Part shown: positions 21,281 to 32,439 of the stretch, in pieces
Position numbering within the stretch: position 1 is the stretch's first letter
Layout: the number at the start of each line of letters is the position of its first letter
Source of the DNA: Apostichopus japonicus
Lineage: Eukaryota; Echinodermata; Holothuroidea; Aspidochirotida; Stichopodidae
Reading direction: 5' to 3'
Assembly: GCF_037975245.1 (NCBI RefSeq)
Contig: NC_092579.1
Span: 937,001 to 1,001,000, forward strand
Length of the DNA: 64,000 bases
Program-made: the position numbers and the translations under genes
Notes under the pieces: generated by a model
What the model was told of the DNA's origin: nothing
The model's database searches: none
What the model saw: the letters and a program-made list of their open reading frames with translations, nothing else

Positions 21281-22303
21281 CTATAACGGAAAAGGTAAAA
21301 ACGAAACAAGATACAACTAGGCTACTAGGTGATGCAAATAATGAATTGACAGACACAGCATGTGCAGACTCTGTTTGTCTAAGTATGTACGTCTTATTTT
21401 GCATAAAATATCATTGCGGCTGCAGGCAAAAACTGGTAACTCTCAAATAGTGTTACAACCTCAACAGAAAGGACGCAGGAAATAATGTGGCCAAGAAGCA
21501 CAGCCCAGTAATTGACGTTGAATAGCTATATAATCAGCGTACGTAATGTGCAATACCTACACATGAACGACCTGTTGACGTACCCATTTGCTCGATCCAG
21601 ATGGCTTTCGCTGGCAGCTATTGGGTCCTCTTTATCCTGCGGTCTATCGGGTTCGTTCTGAAGTTTTCCCCTTTTACCCGCGGCACCTTCTTCGCTTGCA
21701 TTTGTGGCTGCTACCTTCTCTTAAGTGGGGGGGGGGGGTGGTTGGCTTGACTCCGAGGGTTCTTTACCCAGGCATTCCTCTAGTGTAGCCTGTTTACTGG
21801 CATCCCTGTAAAGAAACAATGTTATCATCAGACTTATAACACACTCACCAGCACACACACACACAAATAATTGAAAAGGAGACAGGCAAGACTAGTGCGG
21901 GAGGAGCGCGTCATCAAAAAAAAATAAGTGCTTGATATATTACAGAAAGACCACAAAAGGCCTATTAACGCTTTACATAAGAAAAAAGAATTTAAGCAAT
22001 TTAAAGACATCATAAAACCAATCAAATAATAAAACAGTACCTTAACCATAAGTGAAAAAGGAACATACAAATGTATTCAAAGATATTGAAAATGCACACG
22101 GAATAAAAACTAAACAACAACAAAAAGTCCTAAAAAAAAGACAAAACTAAAACCAGAGCAATTAGTAAATATTAAAAAGCAGGATTAGTAAAAAGGTGAG
22201 TCTTTAAGAGCCTTGGCATTGCTGATAAATTGAGGGACATAAAAGTGGGTTACCTATATGGGAACCAGCCAACGACCTACAACTAATAAATAACATCACT
22301 CAC

Positions 22304-22404
22304 AATTTTCGGAAAGCTTCTTGTTGTCTTTTTGATCTTTCCAACCTTTTCATTTCCTCTACCGCTGAAATGGGTAGCTCTTCTTCTTTCATCGACAAAT
22401 CCAT
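22304..22404 (-). pseudogene. Probable first coding exon of the decayed PolB element
   Basis: ATG at 22404; charged peptide with LPISAVEEMKRLERSKRQQE; possible donor AAAATT|gtgagt. It joins in phase to the exon at 21805, which starts with ASKQATLEECL. Confidence 0.45.
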
Positions 22405-22409
22405 CACGA

Positions 22410-24640
22410 CATACACATACACGTAATACAAGATGAATCGACTCGAACGCTTCTGTGATCTTCTCACAATCAATTCAAATATATGAACCAGTTTCAAATC
22501 ATTAACCTATACGGTTACGTCTTGGAACACGTCATCCATTTGGAATGTCACGTTATTCGTTCGTGTTGAAACGTGTTAGGTCTGTTGTTGTTGTGATGTA
22601 GTTGTTGTTTTTTTCTAAGTCAATTAAACAACTGAAGATAAAGATAATCGAAACCTCGTGGCACGTAATTTACATAAACAACTTTTTTTTTTTCAAAAGA
22701 ATGACGTTATTTCATAACTTTAGCCTCATGGACAAATGAACAATCTTGGCACCAGTGCTTTGATATATACAGTCGCTGGTTTTGCAAGGTACAATTATTT
22801 CTCTAATTAAACGACCTCGGGTTTGGTTGACTGATAACGAGTACACATTTGCTGGTGTAGCACTATTATTTCTCTTCTAATTAAACGAAATCTGGTTCGG
22901 TGTATCGCGCTTATACTGCAATTGAGGAGTAAGTGCAGCTTGTTAATATTCCTTCTGTATCTTTTGTGTAACGTTCCATGTGGAACTGTCTTGGAATGTC
23001 CATTCGGTTTTCAAAGGAACCGTTCGATAGGGGTTTTCATCAGGACCATGACACTCTTATGCGTGTTAGTGTTGTTTCGCCGTACATCCCCCTTACTTGT
23101 CGTAGTCATGACTTTTTACAGCGAAATAATCCATGTGCAGACAATCATTTTCATCACGATACAAAGAGCTACCAACGTCAGAGCGGTCGTGATTGTCGTG
23201 CTGTATTGTGATTGGTTCGTAAATGTTAGGCAAAAATTGCCCTGTTCAATCAAAAGAAAATATTTTAAAATCAAAACGAAGATTGCTTTTCGTCCCTCAC
23301 TTGCTGTTTATAAAGGCCCTTTCAAGAACCCGTGCGAATTCACCAATTCCACCCATCGTATTTCCATCGATAAAAGTCGCTGACACTATCGAAAAGGAAA
23401 TTAATATCCTACCCTATTTAAAATCGGTAAAGTCATCTACAAAACGGGGTTACACCTTGCTTGAGCATTCCTAAAAGTAAACGAGATCATCCAAACCAAC
23501 GGAGGCTCCAACAGACACAACGAAGGCTCTCGAAAGCGCCTGCCACAACGAAAAAAAGGAGGTTCCACAAAGGGGAAAAAACGGAGCTCCAAGAGTAGCC
23601 CCCGGTGCGGCTCCCGAAAAACTGGAGCCTGTGGCACCAGGGGGGTGGGGGTGGCGCTGCACGATATATACTACTAACCAATCAACAAAGAGAATTACTC
23701 TTAAAGGAACATAGACTAACATTGGAGAATTCAATAACCGGAATATGAAATGGACACATTACCTGCTTGATGTGTGGGTAGGGGTACCATGGTGTGGTAG
23801 GGTACCATAGGTAGGGTATCACTCGGGTTGGACAATCATGGATTGTTAACAATATTGGGAAAGCCTGGGAAAGTGGGAAGCAGAGTGTAGAGGGGCGAAG
23901 TAGAGGCTTACGTGGAATGCACGGTATAAGAGTAAGACATAGCAAGGAACCAATTCATTTACGTATGTCACATTATGCCTTGGTGTGTTTTTTCACAACT
24001 ATGTATGATTATCTGTTCTGTTTTACTCAAACGTCACAGAACAGACGAGAGGACAAGAAGCTCTAATGGAGTTGGTAAGTCTAGTAACCGACCTTTCTGT
24101 TTATTGAAGAAAACCAGTCGCTTCCTTAAAGTTACATTGTGTTATATACTTTAAATGATGAATCAAAAAGGCTTGGGCTTTAGCGGTTCTACGTCTACGG
24201 ACTAACGTTCCTCTTCAAATGTAATAGACTTTGATAGGGTCACTGTGACATAAATGACACATCGAGATTGTATTCTGAGACTTTCGATTTGTGAGTTTAC
24301 AAAATGTCTCGGTAAAATTTCGGTTATCGGATTGAGCTGTAATTGCATGAATAATGGATACGATGAAGAAATATTGTACTCTCAAAGCTACTAAGAAGAA
24401 TTTAGGAAATAGTATTTTGGGACTTAACGGGTGTTTAAATATATCGAATTGATGGATTTGATGGTAACACATACTGTCCTAAGATCTAGAAGATTGTTTT
24501 AAGAATCTCAACTTAAATATGGCATTGAACTAGATGAAATGTGACAGCCCGAGTTACGGGAAGTAGTGAAAACTGTCATATTATCACCTAACATTAATCC
24601 ATTTTGCTCAATAACCATTTAGAAAAGTGTTACCCTTTTT
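22410..24640. other. Stretch without a supported gene
   Basis: A 153-codon plus-strand frame (22922-23383) and overlapping frames exist, but the 22922 frame is hydrophobic and low in information. A basic stretch (RKRLPQRKKGGS) is readable at about 23520-23570 without supported borders. These may be more remnants of the neighbouring element; not annotated as genes. Confidence 0.35.
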
Positions 24641-24649
24641 ACTTTGTTG

Positions 24650-25383
24650 TTACTCAACACAAGGATATTTCAAGCCCATTCCATAGTTTCCGTTGATCTT
24701 TTCTGCACCTATTATATTAATTGGCCCGTCACCAAGCACCAACATGTCACGAAATCCCTGCGAGATCTTCTCTATTTCGAATGAAGCGTCGCAGATTTTT
24801 TCGTCTTTTACGATGGTCGTGTCGCAGACATTTGGATTGTTCTTTTCAACATCTGGACGGATTTGGTCCATCATTTCACAGAGGGCCGCTAGTCCGGTTT
24901 GAACACTAACGCATTCGAAAGACTCCAGAAGCGAATCGTCACCGAAGACCAAAGATTTCACCACGTCATCGTCCAGTTTATGACGCACCAACGTGTCTGG
25001 TTCCAAACATGGACTGGTAACGCTTAAAGTAGCTTCGAGATATTCACCCTGGTTCTTGATCCTCAAATGGTCCTCAGCGATAGAAATCTCTTCAAGCTCG
25101 ACTCCGCCTGGTAGGCTTTCTGGTGAGTATTCCCCGATGACTAAACTGTATTGTGCTGGTCCACCGGGAGAGGCAGCCAGGAAGGGGATCATAACCATAG
25201 CTGAAATTTCTTGCAATGGCATGCTTAACATTTCGAAACCTGTAGCAAATCCAAACTCAAAGTTTATAACATGTTTTCCTTTTTCCAAGCCCATGAATTC
25301 CGGATCAGCGGGAATGTAGAGCTTTGGTGCTGTCGAGGGAAAAGTAAAATGAAGCTTCTCAGAAGGTTTCACGAGCATGTATA
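24650..25383 (-). CDS. Unidentified gene, 3'-terminal exon
   Basis: A 734-bp exon from acceptor actcgacag|TATAC to a TGA stop just after GMGLKYPCVE. It is free of stops, compositionally ordinary and clearly protein-like: KLYIPADPEFMGLEKGKHV, then a segment rich in small and hydrophobic residues (MVMIPFLAASPGGPAQYSLV), then an acidic C-terminal half. It joins in phase 1 to the exon at 25897-26056, reading LLKHPA|VYMLVKPSEK. No domain recognised. No membrane segment is convincing. It could be a lineage-specific gene or a fragment of a horizontally acquired gene. Confidence 0.65.
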
Positions 25384-25896
25384 CTGTCGAGTTTGTTACA
25401 AGGGATCAAGTCTAGCTCGTAGGTAAATATATCCTTAATTACTTCATTCAAGTTCCTCGATATTGTGACAGCACCTTCAATAATTGCCATCAATTTTCAC
25501 TTTGTATGAAGGGATATGAAGCGAAAATCAAAGGGAATATTCTGAATGGAATCTTGGTGGCACTTTATGGAATATCATTATTTGTCACGATAAAACGATA
25601 TCAGTTTGCCAAGATAGAACGCACATGTTTGTGTGATAAATGTCATAAACAACAATAAATTAATTGATAAAAGCGACTGTATAACAACCTGCACGGCCAT
25701 AAAATTAACAAATCTGAAATATGTTTAATGCAAACATTCGAAGAGAGAGCCAAAGGTGGAGGTGGAGAGAGGTGGAAAGAGAGAGAGGTGGGTGCAAAGA
25801 GGGAGGTGGAGATAGAGAGAGATTAACGTTGGATAAGCGGCACAAATGAAGGAATTTAGACAATACTGTAAAGTTAAAGAATAGGCAGGACGTTAC

Positions 25897-26056
25897 CAGC
25901 AGGGTGTTTGAGCAAATACTCATCCAGTTTGGCTTGAACGTCTGCTTCGTCTACAGAAAAGAAGACAGAAGTTCCTTCGAACTTTGCTTGCCAGATGTCC
26001 TTCATCCAGGTGGCTGTCGCGATGTACTGCACTAACAAACTTTGAATGACTAAGAC
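25897..26056 (-). CDS. Unidentified gene, upstream exon
   Basis: Open from a possible acceptor ttgctctag|GTCTTA to donor CCCTGCTG|gtaacg. It encodes YIATATWMKDIWQAKFEG and VDEADVQAKLDEYLLKHP. The in-phase join to the next exon supports it. The upstream boundary and any further 5' exons are uncertain; none was found to about 27 kb. Confidence 0.5.
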
Positions 26057-26059
26057 CTA

Positions 26060-29000
26060 GAGCAATAGATTCGCCGATATCTTCATCATGGTGGATGCAG
26101 CTTCCTCACGTTAAGTCGAACTCTCCAGAATATATTGACTGTTAACAGCAAATTTCTTCCACTGAATGAAGGAAGCAGGGCTCGGAGTTATGTTTTATTA
26201 GGAACAGCCTTAGAGCAAGCTACCGGCAGAAATCGTATTTAGTCTGTAGATTGAGATAAGAACCAAAGGTCATTCTGAAATTATTCCAATGGATCGATAA
26301 ATAATTATTAAACTAACATTTCGAACAGTGGCGTGTTCAAAATTGGGTTCTTTCTTCTCTCTGTCTTTATTAATGAAACTGGGCTTGTATAGCTAATGAT
26401 CTATATTTACCAAAAGGAACAACAATAACAATAGTAATAATTTTAAAATAATTGAATTACATTTTATTGTCATTAATTGTATATATTAGACCAATTATCA
26501 CTTCATTTATCTGCAAGAATTCCATACATTGAATAACAAGAATAGAACGGTAATGTTTGGGGTTTATTTATTTCTATATATTCTCAAACTTTTTCAAACT
26601 GACCTGTAACTAAGCTTTATTGAATTCATTTTATTTAAATATATTTTCATAGAGATATCTTCCTGAGGTAGCCGTCAAATACAAATATATATCAAATTAA
26701 TATGATGTCTTTGACACACGGATATGGACTGCCCCTGCACTCGCAATGCGCAATAAATGCACCCACCTCCTCCCACCCCCACCCTCTCCTCACACACACA
26801 ACCCTGGTTTCTCTAAAGTCCAGCTATAAAACGTTAAACAATGATACTAATAAGGCTGCATAGGACCAAGATATGGTTCTGCTAGAAATGGTAAATCCAT
26901 TGTTAATTAATTTGCACGTCCTTTATTCAAGGTTATAATCAGACAATTGTTTCAAGAAGAATCTTTACAGCTTTGGTATCTATAAGGACACATCTGGTCA
27001 AGCCGTGTGCATTTCTTGATTATGTTTGTCATATCAGATGAAGGAGGGTAAAGCAGTCCTATATACACACAAGGTTCGATTGCATCCTTCAAAGATATAT
27101 ATATCTTTACTCTTAATTTAAAATCAATCATAAAAATCGGGTGCACTGATAAAATATCCAATTATCAATTCAGGGCTCGAAATGCACAATTTATGTTTTC
27201 ATATTACTGCATCTAATGTTTTACTTAAGCAATGGGTTAATACATCACTGTGGCTCCCAAAAACTAAGATCATTTTTCACCAAACATAAACCTGCATCCA
27301 ATCATTATTTTCAATAAGTTGATTGTGAGAAGCATTTATGGGACTTAGTTACAATCTAGGATGATTTGAGGTGCCGCGGGTACTGATTTTTTCTTGGTTG
27401 AGGTTCTGTGGTTTCTTCGGGGTGCCAAATGCATTGCTTTATTCCAAGGTCACAGCTACTGAACCGATTAACATGCATGCCCCCCTTTGCCCCTGGTTAC
27501 CGTAATATTTACCGAGACGGGGCGAGGTTTTCCATGTTTCATATTTTTGGTGAATGAATACAACTTGATTCAAAAGCTGGATGATAGCTAACCAAAAGCT
27601 GCAGAAGTATTATATACAGACTTGTAGTATACTTGAAAAGTACTATGGTACTCGAGTAGTAGTCGAATACTCTTGTGCAAGCCTTACTCGGTACTCGCAC
27701 TCGGTCTAAAGTACCCGGATGATAGACTATAAGAGCACTCGTAATTATAATTCAGTATCCAGTCGTACACGCAGATGATAAAAATACCCGTATTCGTACG
27801 GTCACATTTATGTTAAGAACAAACTCTAATTTCATCATTTTTAATATTTGAGAATACTTTGGCTGCTATGGAACTCGGTTCTTGTAGCAACATTAGGGTG
27901 CTATTTTGGAAATTACGCATATCCCTGAAAACACATCAAGCAGACATTCTTCACCATCGGGCTACCAACAAATATGGACTTTCTCTCCAGGTTTTCATAC
28001 AGCATATAAAATTAGGGTATAAATAGAACGTACGTCCATTCAAGAAAATATGTTATAGTTTTATGACCTGCTATAATTTTTAGTACTTTTAATAATTTTA
28101 TCCAATCTCCAGATGGAAATATATAATGATTGTCATTAAAATGTACAGTATGAGTCCATCTTTATGTCTATTTAAGTAATTACCAGGCTTAGTGTAACAC
28201 TTAGGATGCCGTGGTTTAACCTGGTCGGTTTATCCTGGCTGTACACATTACAACTATATTAATAAATTACTAAGGATGAAAGGCAATCAAACATCACCGA
28301 TATTCATTTCATTATATCACCTAGCGAACTTAAACATCAACTTTGGAGACAACATTTTTTGGAGAGGATTTTCCATTAATTTGGGAGTTTACATACCCAT
28401 AATCAACATGTGTAAAAAAAAAACTTCGAAAACCTATCATAACTCAACATAAAACGACCACGAAAGTGGACAATTTGGGTAGTCACGTGACATGTACCTC
28501 CGGAATATCTGAAAACAGAGATCGACCCAAAGGAGCCTCTGGTCACCGTGTGACGTCATCTTTGGTATACCGCGAAAATCAAACGCTGAAACAGGTACTG
28601 TTTATACACAGATAGCGAACAATTGTACTGCATTTGACTTCCAATTTCGAGCGTTTGAAAATTTGTTAGCTTAAAACAAAAATACGTGAAGGTAAAAAAC
28701 TAATTTTAAGACAATTTTAAGCAGAAAATTTAGTAAAAGGGTTATTTCATTTGCAAAATTTCCACTCAACTGGAGGCATCGTTTACATAGCGGAGCGTCA
28801 ATAGGTACGTACGCTAAAATATACTGTAGAACATGCAAACGGCTTGTCGATTCCGTAATACAATTTGATTGCAAGATACCGCAAACTGAACAGAAGAAAA
28901 TACCTAAAAGATGCCTCATGTGTAATATGTCACGGGAAAATGGTTTATGTTACTAGCAACGAATTACCAAAAAAACAATAAACATAATCGAACAACCTAG

Positions 29001-30480
29001 TACAAGGAGACGTTGGCCCGAATCGACCAGGGTAGCATATACATGACTAAGCTTCAGCTGAACATAGTACTTACTCGTTTTAATATCCAAAAGTACAAAC
29101 ACAGAAAAAGTATCTTGTCAATAAACTAAATTTAGCAGTGAATATCCAAATCCACGTTTCTTGTTCAATCCTGGGCGAAAAACTACCGTGACTCTGTGTA
29201 ATTCCATAGAGTTAGGTCTAGTTGATATAGGCCTTGACCAGTAACATCCCACAATCACAAGACAGTCACTAATGTAATAAAACGTCCGATCGCTATATAG
29301 TACCGTTTTATTCCACTCCTTGGACCTTTCTTCCCATTTTTAATGTACTTAACGTCCGAAATTGGTAAAGTTAATTACAGCAATGTAATTGGAGTGAGTT
29401 AAGGATTACATATACATGCAAAATGGTCGGATTTTATGTTCATCGAAAAGTCTCCATAGTTGATGGACAAACTGCAATATAGAGCAATATCATTTAACGT
29501 TACATTGATGGAGACATTGACCAACGCAGCAGACCACGCTAATATCAAGAGGCCTATTTCACACTCGCTTTGAAATTTGGTACTGAAACCGAACTTTTAA
29601 AATTCTGGAAGATATGGTTCTACACATCGCTGCCGCATTTCTAGATGGATTAAGCCAAATGAGTACACGAAATTACCAGTTTGGGTGGAACTGTAATGAT
29701 CCATTTTCTTCAGACCGTTGACTAGTTGTTATTTTGCCCAAGAGTTCTTTCGTACGCCGAACTGTAAATGATAGATTGTAGATTATTAGATCTCTATCTA
29801 CGGCTCTGCTTGCTGTATTAACATAGCGCCATCAACTAATCGGGTGCATCAGAACACTTTTCATTTCGTATATACTGGTTGCTTGTTGTTCAGTAAATGG
29901 CTGGATGTGTTTGTGTCACAAAATGTATTTATAATATTTATTCTGTTCTTCTTTGTTTGTTCCATATCACGATTGTTCCGTGAACCTGAAGAGATATGAG
30001 ATAAAGATAATTATTGTGCCCCATAACAGAATATCACAACCAATGTGTATGCGGTTGTCAAGTTGCCGACTTTCAAACTAATCCTTTTTTTCCATCTTGC
30101 CAAGAACGCCATAAAAAAAAAACTGTAATTAAACACTTGAGAGCCTACCAATAAATATTCTCATTCATTAATTGTTTGTGAAATAATGTCACCGAATTGA
30201 GAGGCTTTGTTATTAGTATTATGGAATGACAACAGAAAAGAAAGGACATGAGTATCTCAGACACTAAGCGTTGCATAGTATATATATATATATATACTTT
30301 GTCGCCTTCGTCGTGCCGTTAACAAACAACTATAACGCGGTTGTATGAGTTACAGCACAAGCCTTCTTCGTCGTGTAGTGACGAATTTAACCACTGACGT
30401 CAAATGTATTCGATTTATCATTAATATGACCATTTCTTTGCAACAATAAACCCTCTCTACAGGAATGATTGAGCGTTTAT
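26060..30480. other. Long stretch with no supported feature
   Basis: AT-rich, with no exon chain, tRNA or rRNA recognised on either strand. An ACTCG/CGAGT-rich patch lies at about 27640-27790. The frames present are short. Confidence 0.4.
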
Positions 30481-30487
30481 CAGACGT

Positions 30488-30594
30488 TTAGACTTATAAG
30501 TCTAAATTTGTTACTCCGCAAATGTTATTAGAATGTGGTTTTGAACTATAGTTCAAAACCACATTCTAATAACATTTTGTGGAGTTACAAATTT
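30488..30594. repeat. Two adjacent palindromes, one with ~45-bp arms
   Basis: The first is a perfect 20-bp palindrome centred in gacttataagtc (30488-30507). The second has a perfect 50-bp core (30524-30573, centre GAACTATAGTTC) and arms extending to 30504 and 30594 with one bulge and two mismatches. It has no spacer, so the DNA could form a cruciform and a transcript a long hairpin. It may be a foldback element. Confidence 0.9.
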
Positions 30595-30989
30595 ACTGCA
30601 GCATAGTTTAGTTTTGATGCCATCGTGAAAGTCTTTGTTTGTCTAACAAAACAATACATTTATTCATGCACTGACTTAATTACCTTCCAAAACAGACAAA
30701 ATGGTGAACGTTTGAATGCATAGCCTTCATGAGAAATAAACAAACATTTCAAATGCATTACAGGTCAAGATTATAAGAACAACAGTATCATAATAAGAAA
30801 GTGAAGCTCTTAAAGAGCCTCTCTCATGATGACATCACATATTACCTTCCACGATCCACTTTCTAGGGTAAAGTTACTAGTAAGACAGTGTTTATCTGGT
30901 TAAACTAGCTTTACATTCAAACAACCATTTATCTAGCGTAAGGAGTAGGTTCATTGAACACTCAACTAGCAGTGTAGGTATATATAATA

Positions 30990-31865
30990 TGGCGTCACCT
31001 TTATTTGACATCGGAATAGCCTTGGATTCGTCAAAACAAATCAGACCCGATTACAATACTTAAAGTGCGTGTCCAAAGCATTCTTAAACCCATTCACACT
31101 ACTTGCAAGTACAACTTTCTCAGGCAAACCATTCCACTCATTCAAAACCCTATTGGGAGAAAAAGTTATGCCGAATATTAAGTTACTTTGTAACTTCTGG
31201 AGTTTAAGACAATGACCTCTGGTACAACTATACTAATAGCAAACATGAACAATTCAGTGAAGGATAATTTGTCAAATCCATACACAATCTTGAAAACCTG
31301 GATCAAGTCACCTCCTGACTCCAGTGTGATGAGATTCAGCAGCTGTAACGCTAATAATAAGGAACACCCTTTAAGGATCTTAGCAGCCCTCCTCTGGACC
31401 TTCTTGAGTACTTCCTTATCCTTGGCAAACTATGGGTTCCACGCCTGCACAGCAAACTCCATATGGCTTATTAAACCGTAACAACTACGTCCTCTTTCAG
31501 AAAACTGAAGTTCCTCTTGATCGTACCTAAAACCCTGTTACCTCTTTTAGCAGCTTCGAGACAATGTTTAGAGGGTTGCAGAGATGAGTCAATGTAGATA
31601 CCTAGGTCTATTTCAACAAAGACCTCCTGCAACTCCTCACCATTAAGATTGTAGGTTATGTACTTTTGGTTACTACTACCAATATGCATCACCTTGCATT
31701 TATCAATATTAAAAAGCGTTTGCCATCCCTGAACCCCACTAGTAACGTCCTGCCAAGAAGCAGAGCCTTTAATTACCACCCTCTGTTTCCTATTTACCAA
31801 GCCAATTCTCGATCCAAGACAGTCAATTTTCATTGACACCCATACTCTTCAGCCTATAGGTAGAT
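30990..31865 (-). mobile_element. LINE (CR1/jockey-like) 3' fragment, broken
   Basis: The minus strand shows reverse-transcriptase pieces: NRKQRVVIKG, SWQDVTSGVQG, FNIDKCKVMHIG, AKRGNRVLGTIKRNFSFL, KKVQRRAAKIL and the 3'-terminal NEWNGLPEKVVLASSVNGFK, ending at a stop near 31041. The palm segment with the FADD catalytic motif, normally between VTSGV and the FN-DKCK motif, is missing. Several frame changes and stops follow. A 5'-truncated, internally deleted dead copy. Confidence 0.85.
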
Positions 31866-32307
31866 ATATGAAGGGTAATGGCCACATCACTTTTCCGTGC
31901 GTGATATCATAGTGCTACTGTCGCAGAGGGGGCTATAGTCATCTTTTTGTTGGTAGTCATCATAAAATGCTGCTATAAGACGAAATTGGTAACATAATGT
32001 ACATAAAAGTCCTGATAATTTATTACATAAGGTAATAAATTAATGTAGAAAAGAAAATGCTTATGAATCGAACAAGTACAGTATAATGCAATAACGGCGT
32101 TCTATAGTAAAACATGTGAGAAACATGTCCAACAGTTGCTACCTTTGCAGACGACGTAGAAGTCATGCAAATGCACACTGAGTGCCGCTCCAGTGTAGTT
32201 TGTATCCGTATGTTAAGATAGTTCTGTACAAGGACCAAACCAATAACCATCTTTGCTTGACACTCAAGCTGGAAACGGAGAAAGCTGCTGTACTGTAACT
32301 TGCCAAA

Positions 32308-32439
32308 ATGACGGCTGTCCATTATATACTGTGTGTTGTCACCATATCTCTGCTGGGACTAGGATTGTTTGATTACTTTACTAACTTCGAAGAGAATGGA
32401 TGTTCCATGACATACATGTACCGAAAGCCTGTTTTCATT
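32308..32439 (+). CDS. PGAP1: PGAP1 exon 1 (signal anchor)
   Basis: ATG in gccaaaATGA; 44 codons with a hydrophobic segment (YILCVVTISLLGLGLF) followed by the family motif FEENGCSMTYM. Donor TTCATT|gtaagc, phase 0. The following 1.2-kb intron shows nothing notable. Confidence 0.9.

Larger units (their letters stand above)
19457..22404 (-). pseudogene. Decayed zinc-finger plus family-B DNA polymerase gene of a mobile or virus-like element
   Basis: Read right to left, minus-strand segments resemble in order: a short charged exon (22404-22304), a hydrophilic exon with a poly-Pro tract (21805-21557), a C2H2-like exon (21280-21008), a middle region (about 20900-20040) and the start of a polymerase-B exonuclease domain (about 19944-19457) with YDIETY as the probable Exo I motif. 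Splice-like borders are visible at the first three exons. Breaks include an in-frame stop beside a C12 run near 21730, a stop near 20816, frame changes near 20790, 20550, 20070 and 19640, and loss of everything after the exonuclease start. Similar zinc-finger/PolB proteins are common in invertebrate genomes and are related to Polinton or adintovirus-like replication genes. The family call is from memory of such proteins. No function is expected. Confidence 0.6.

Noticed and set aside
22922-23383. 153-codon plus-strand frame as a gene
   Set aside because: No recognisable domain, overlapping competing frames and poor composition; may be remnant sequence.
24693-25319. Three plus-strand frames opposite the unidentified gene
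   Set aside because: Shadows of the minus-strand exon, which has the in-phase splice junction and better composition.
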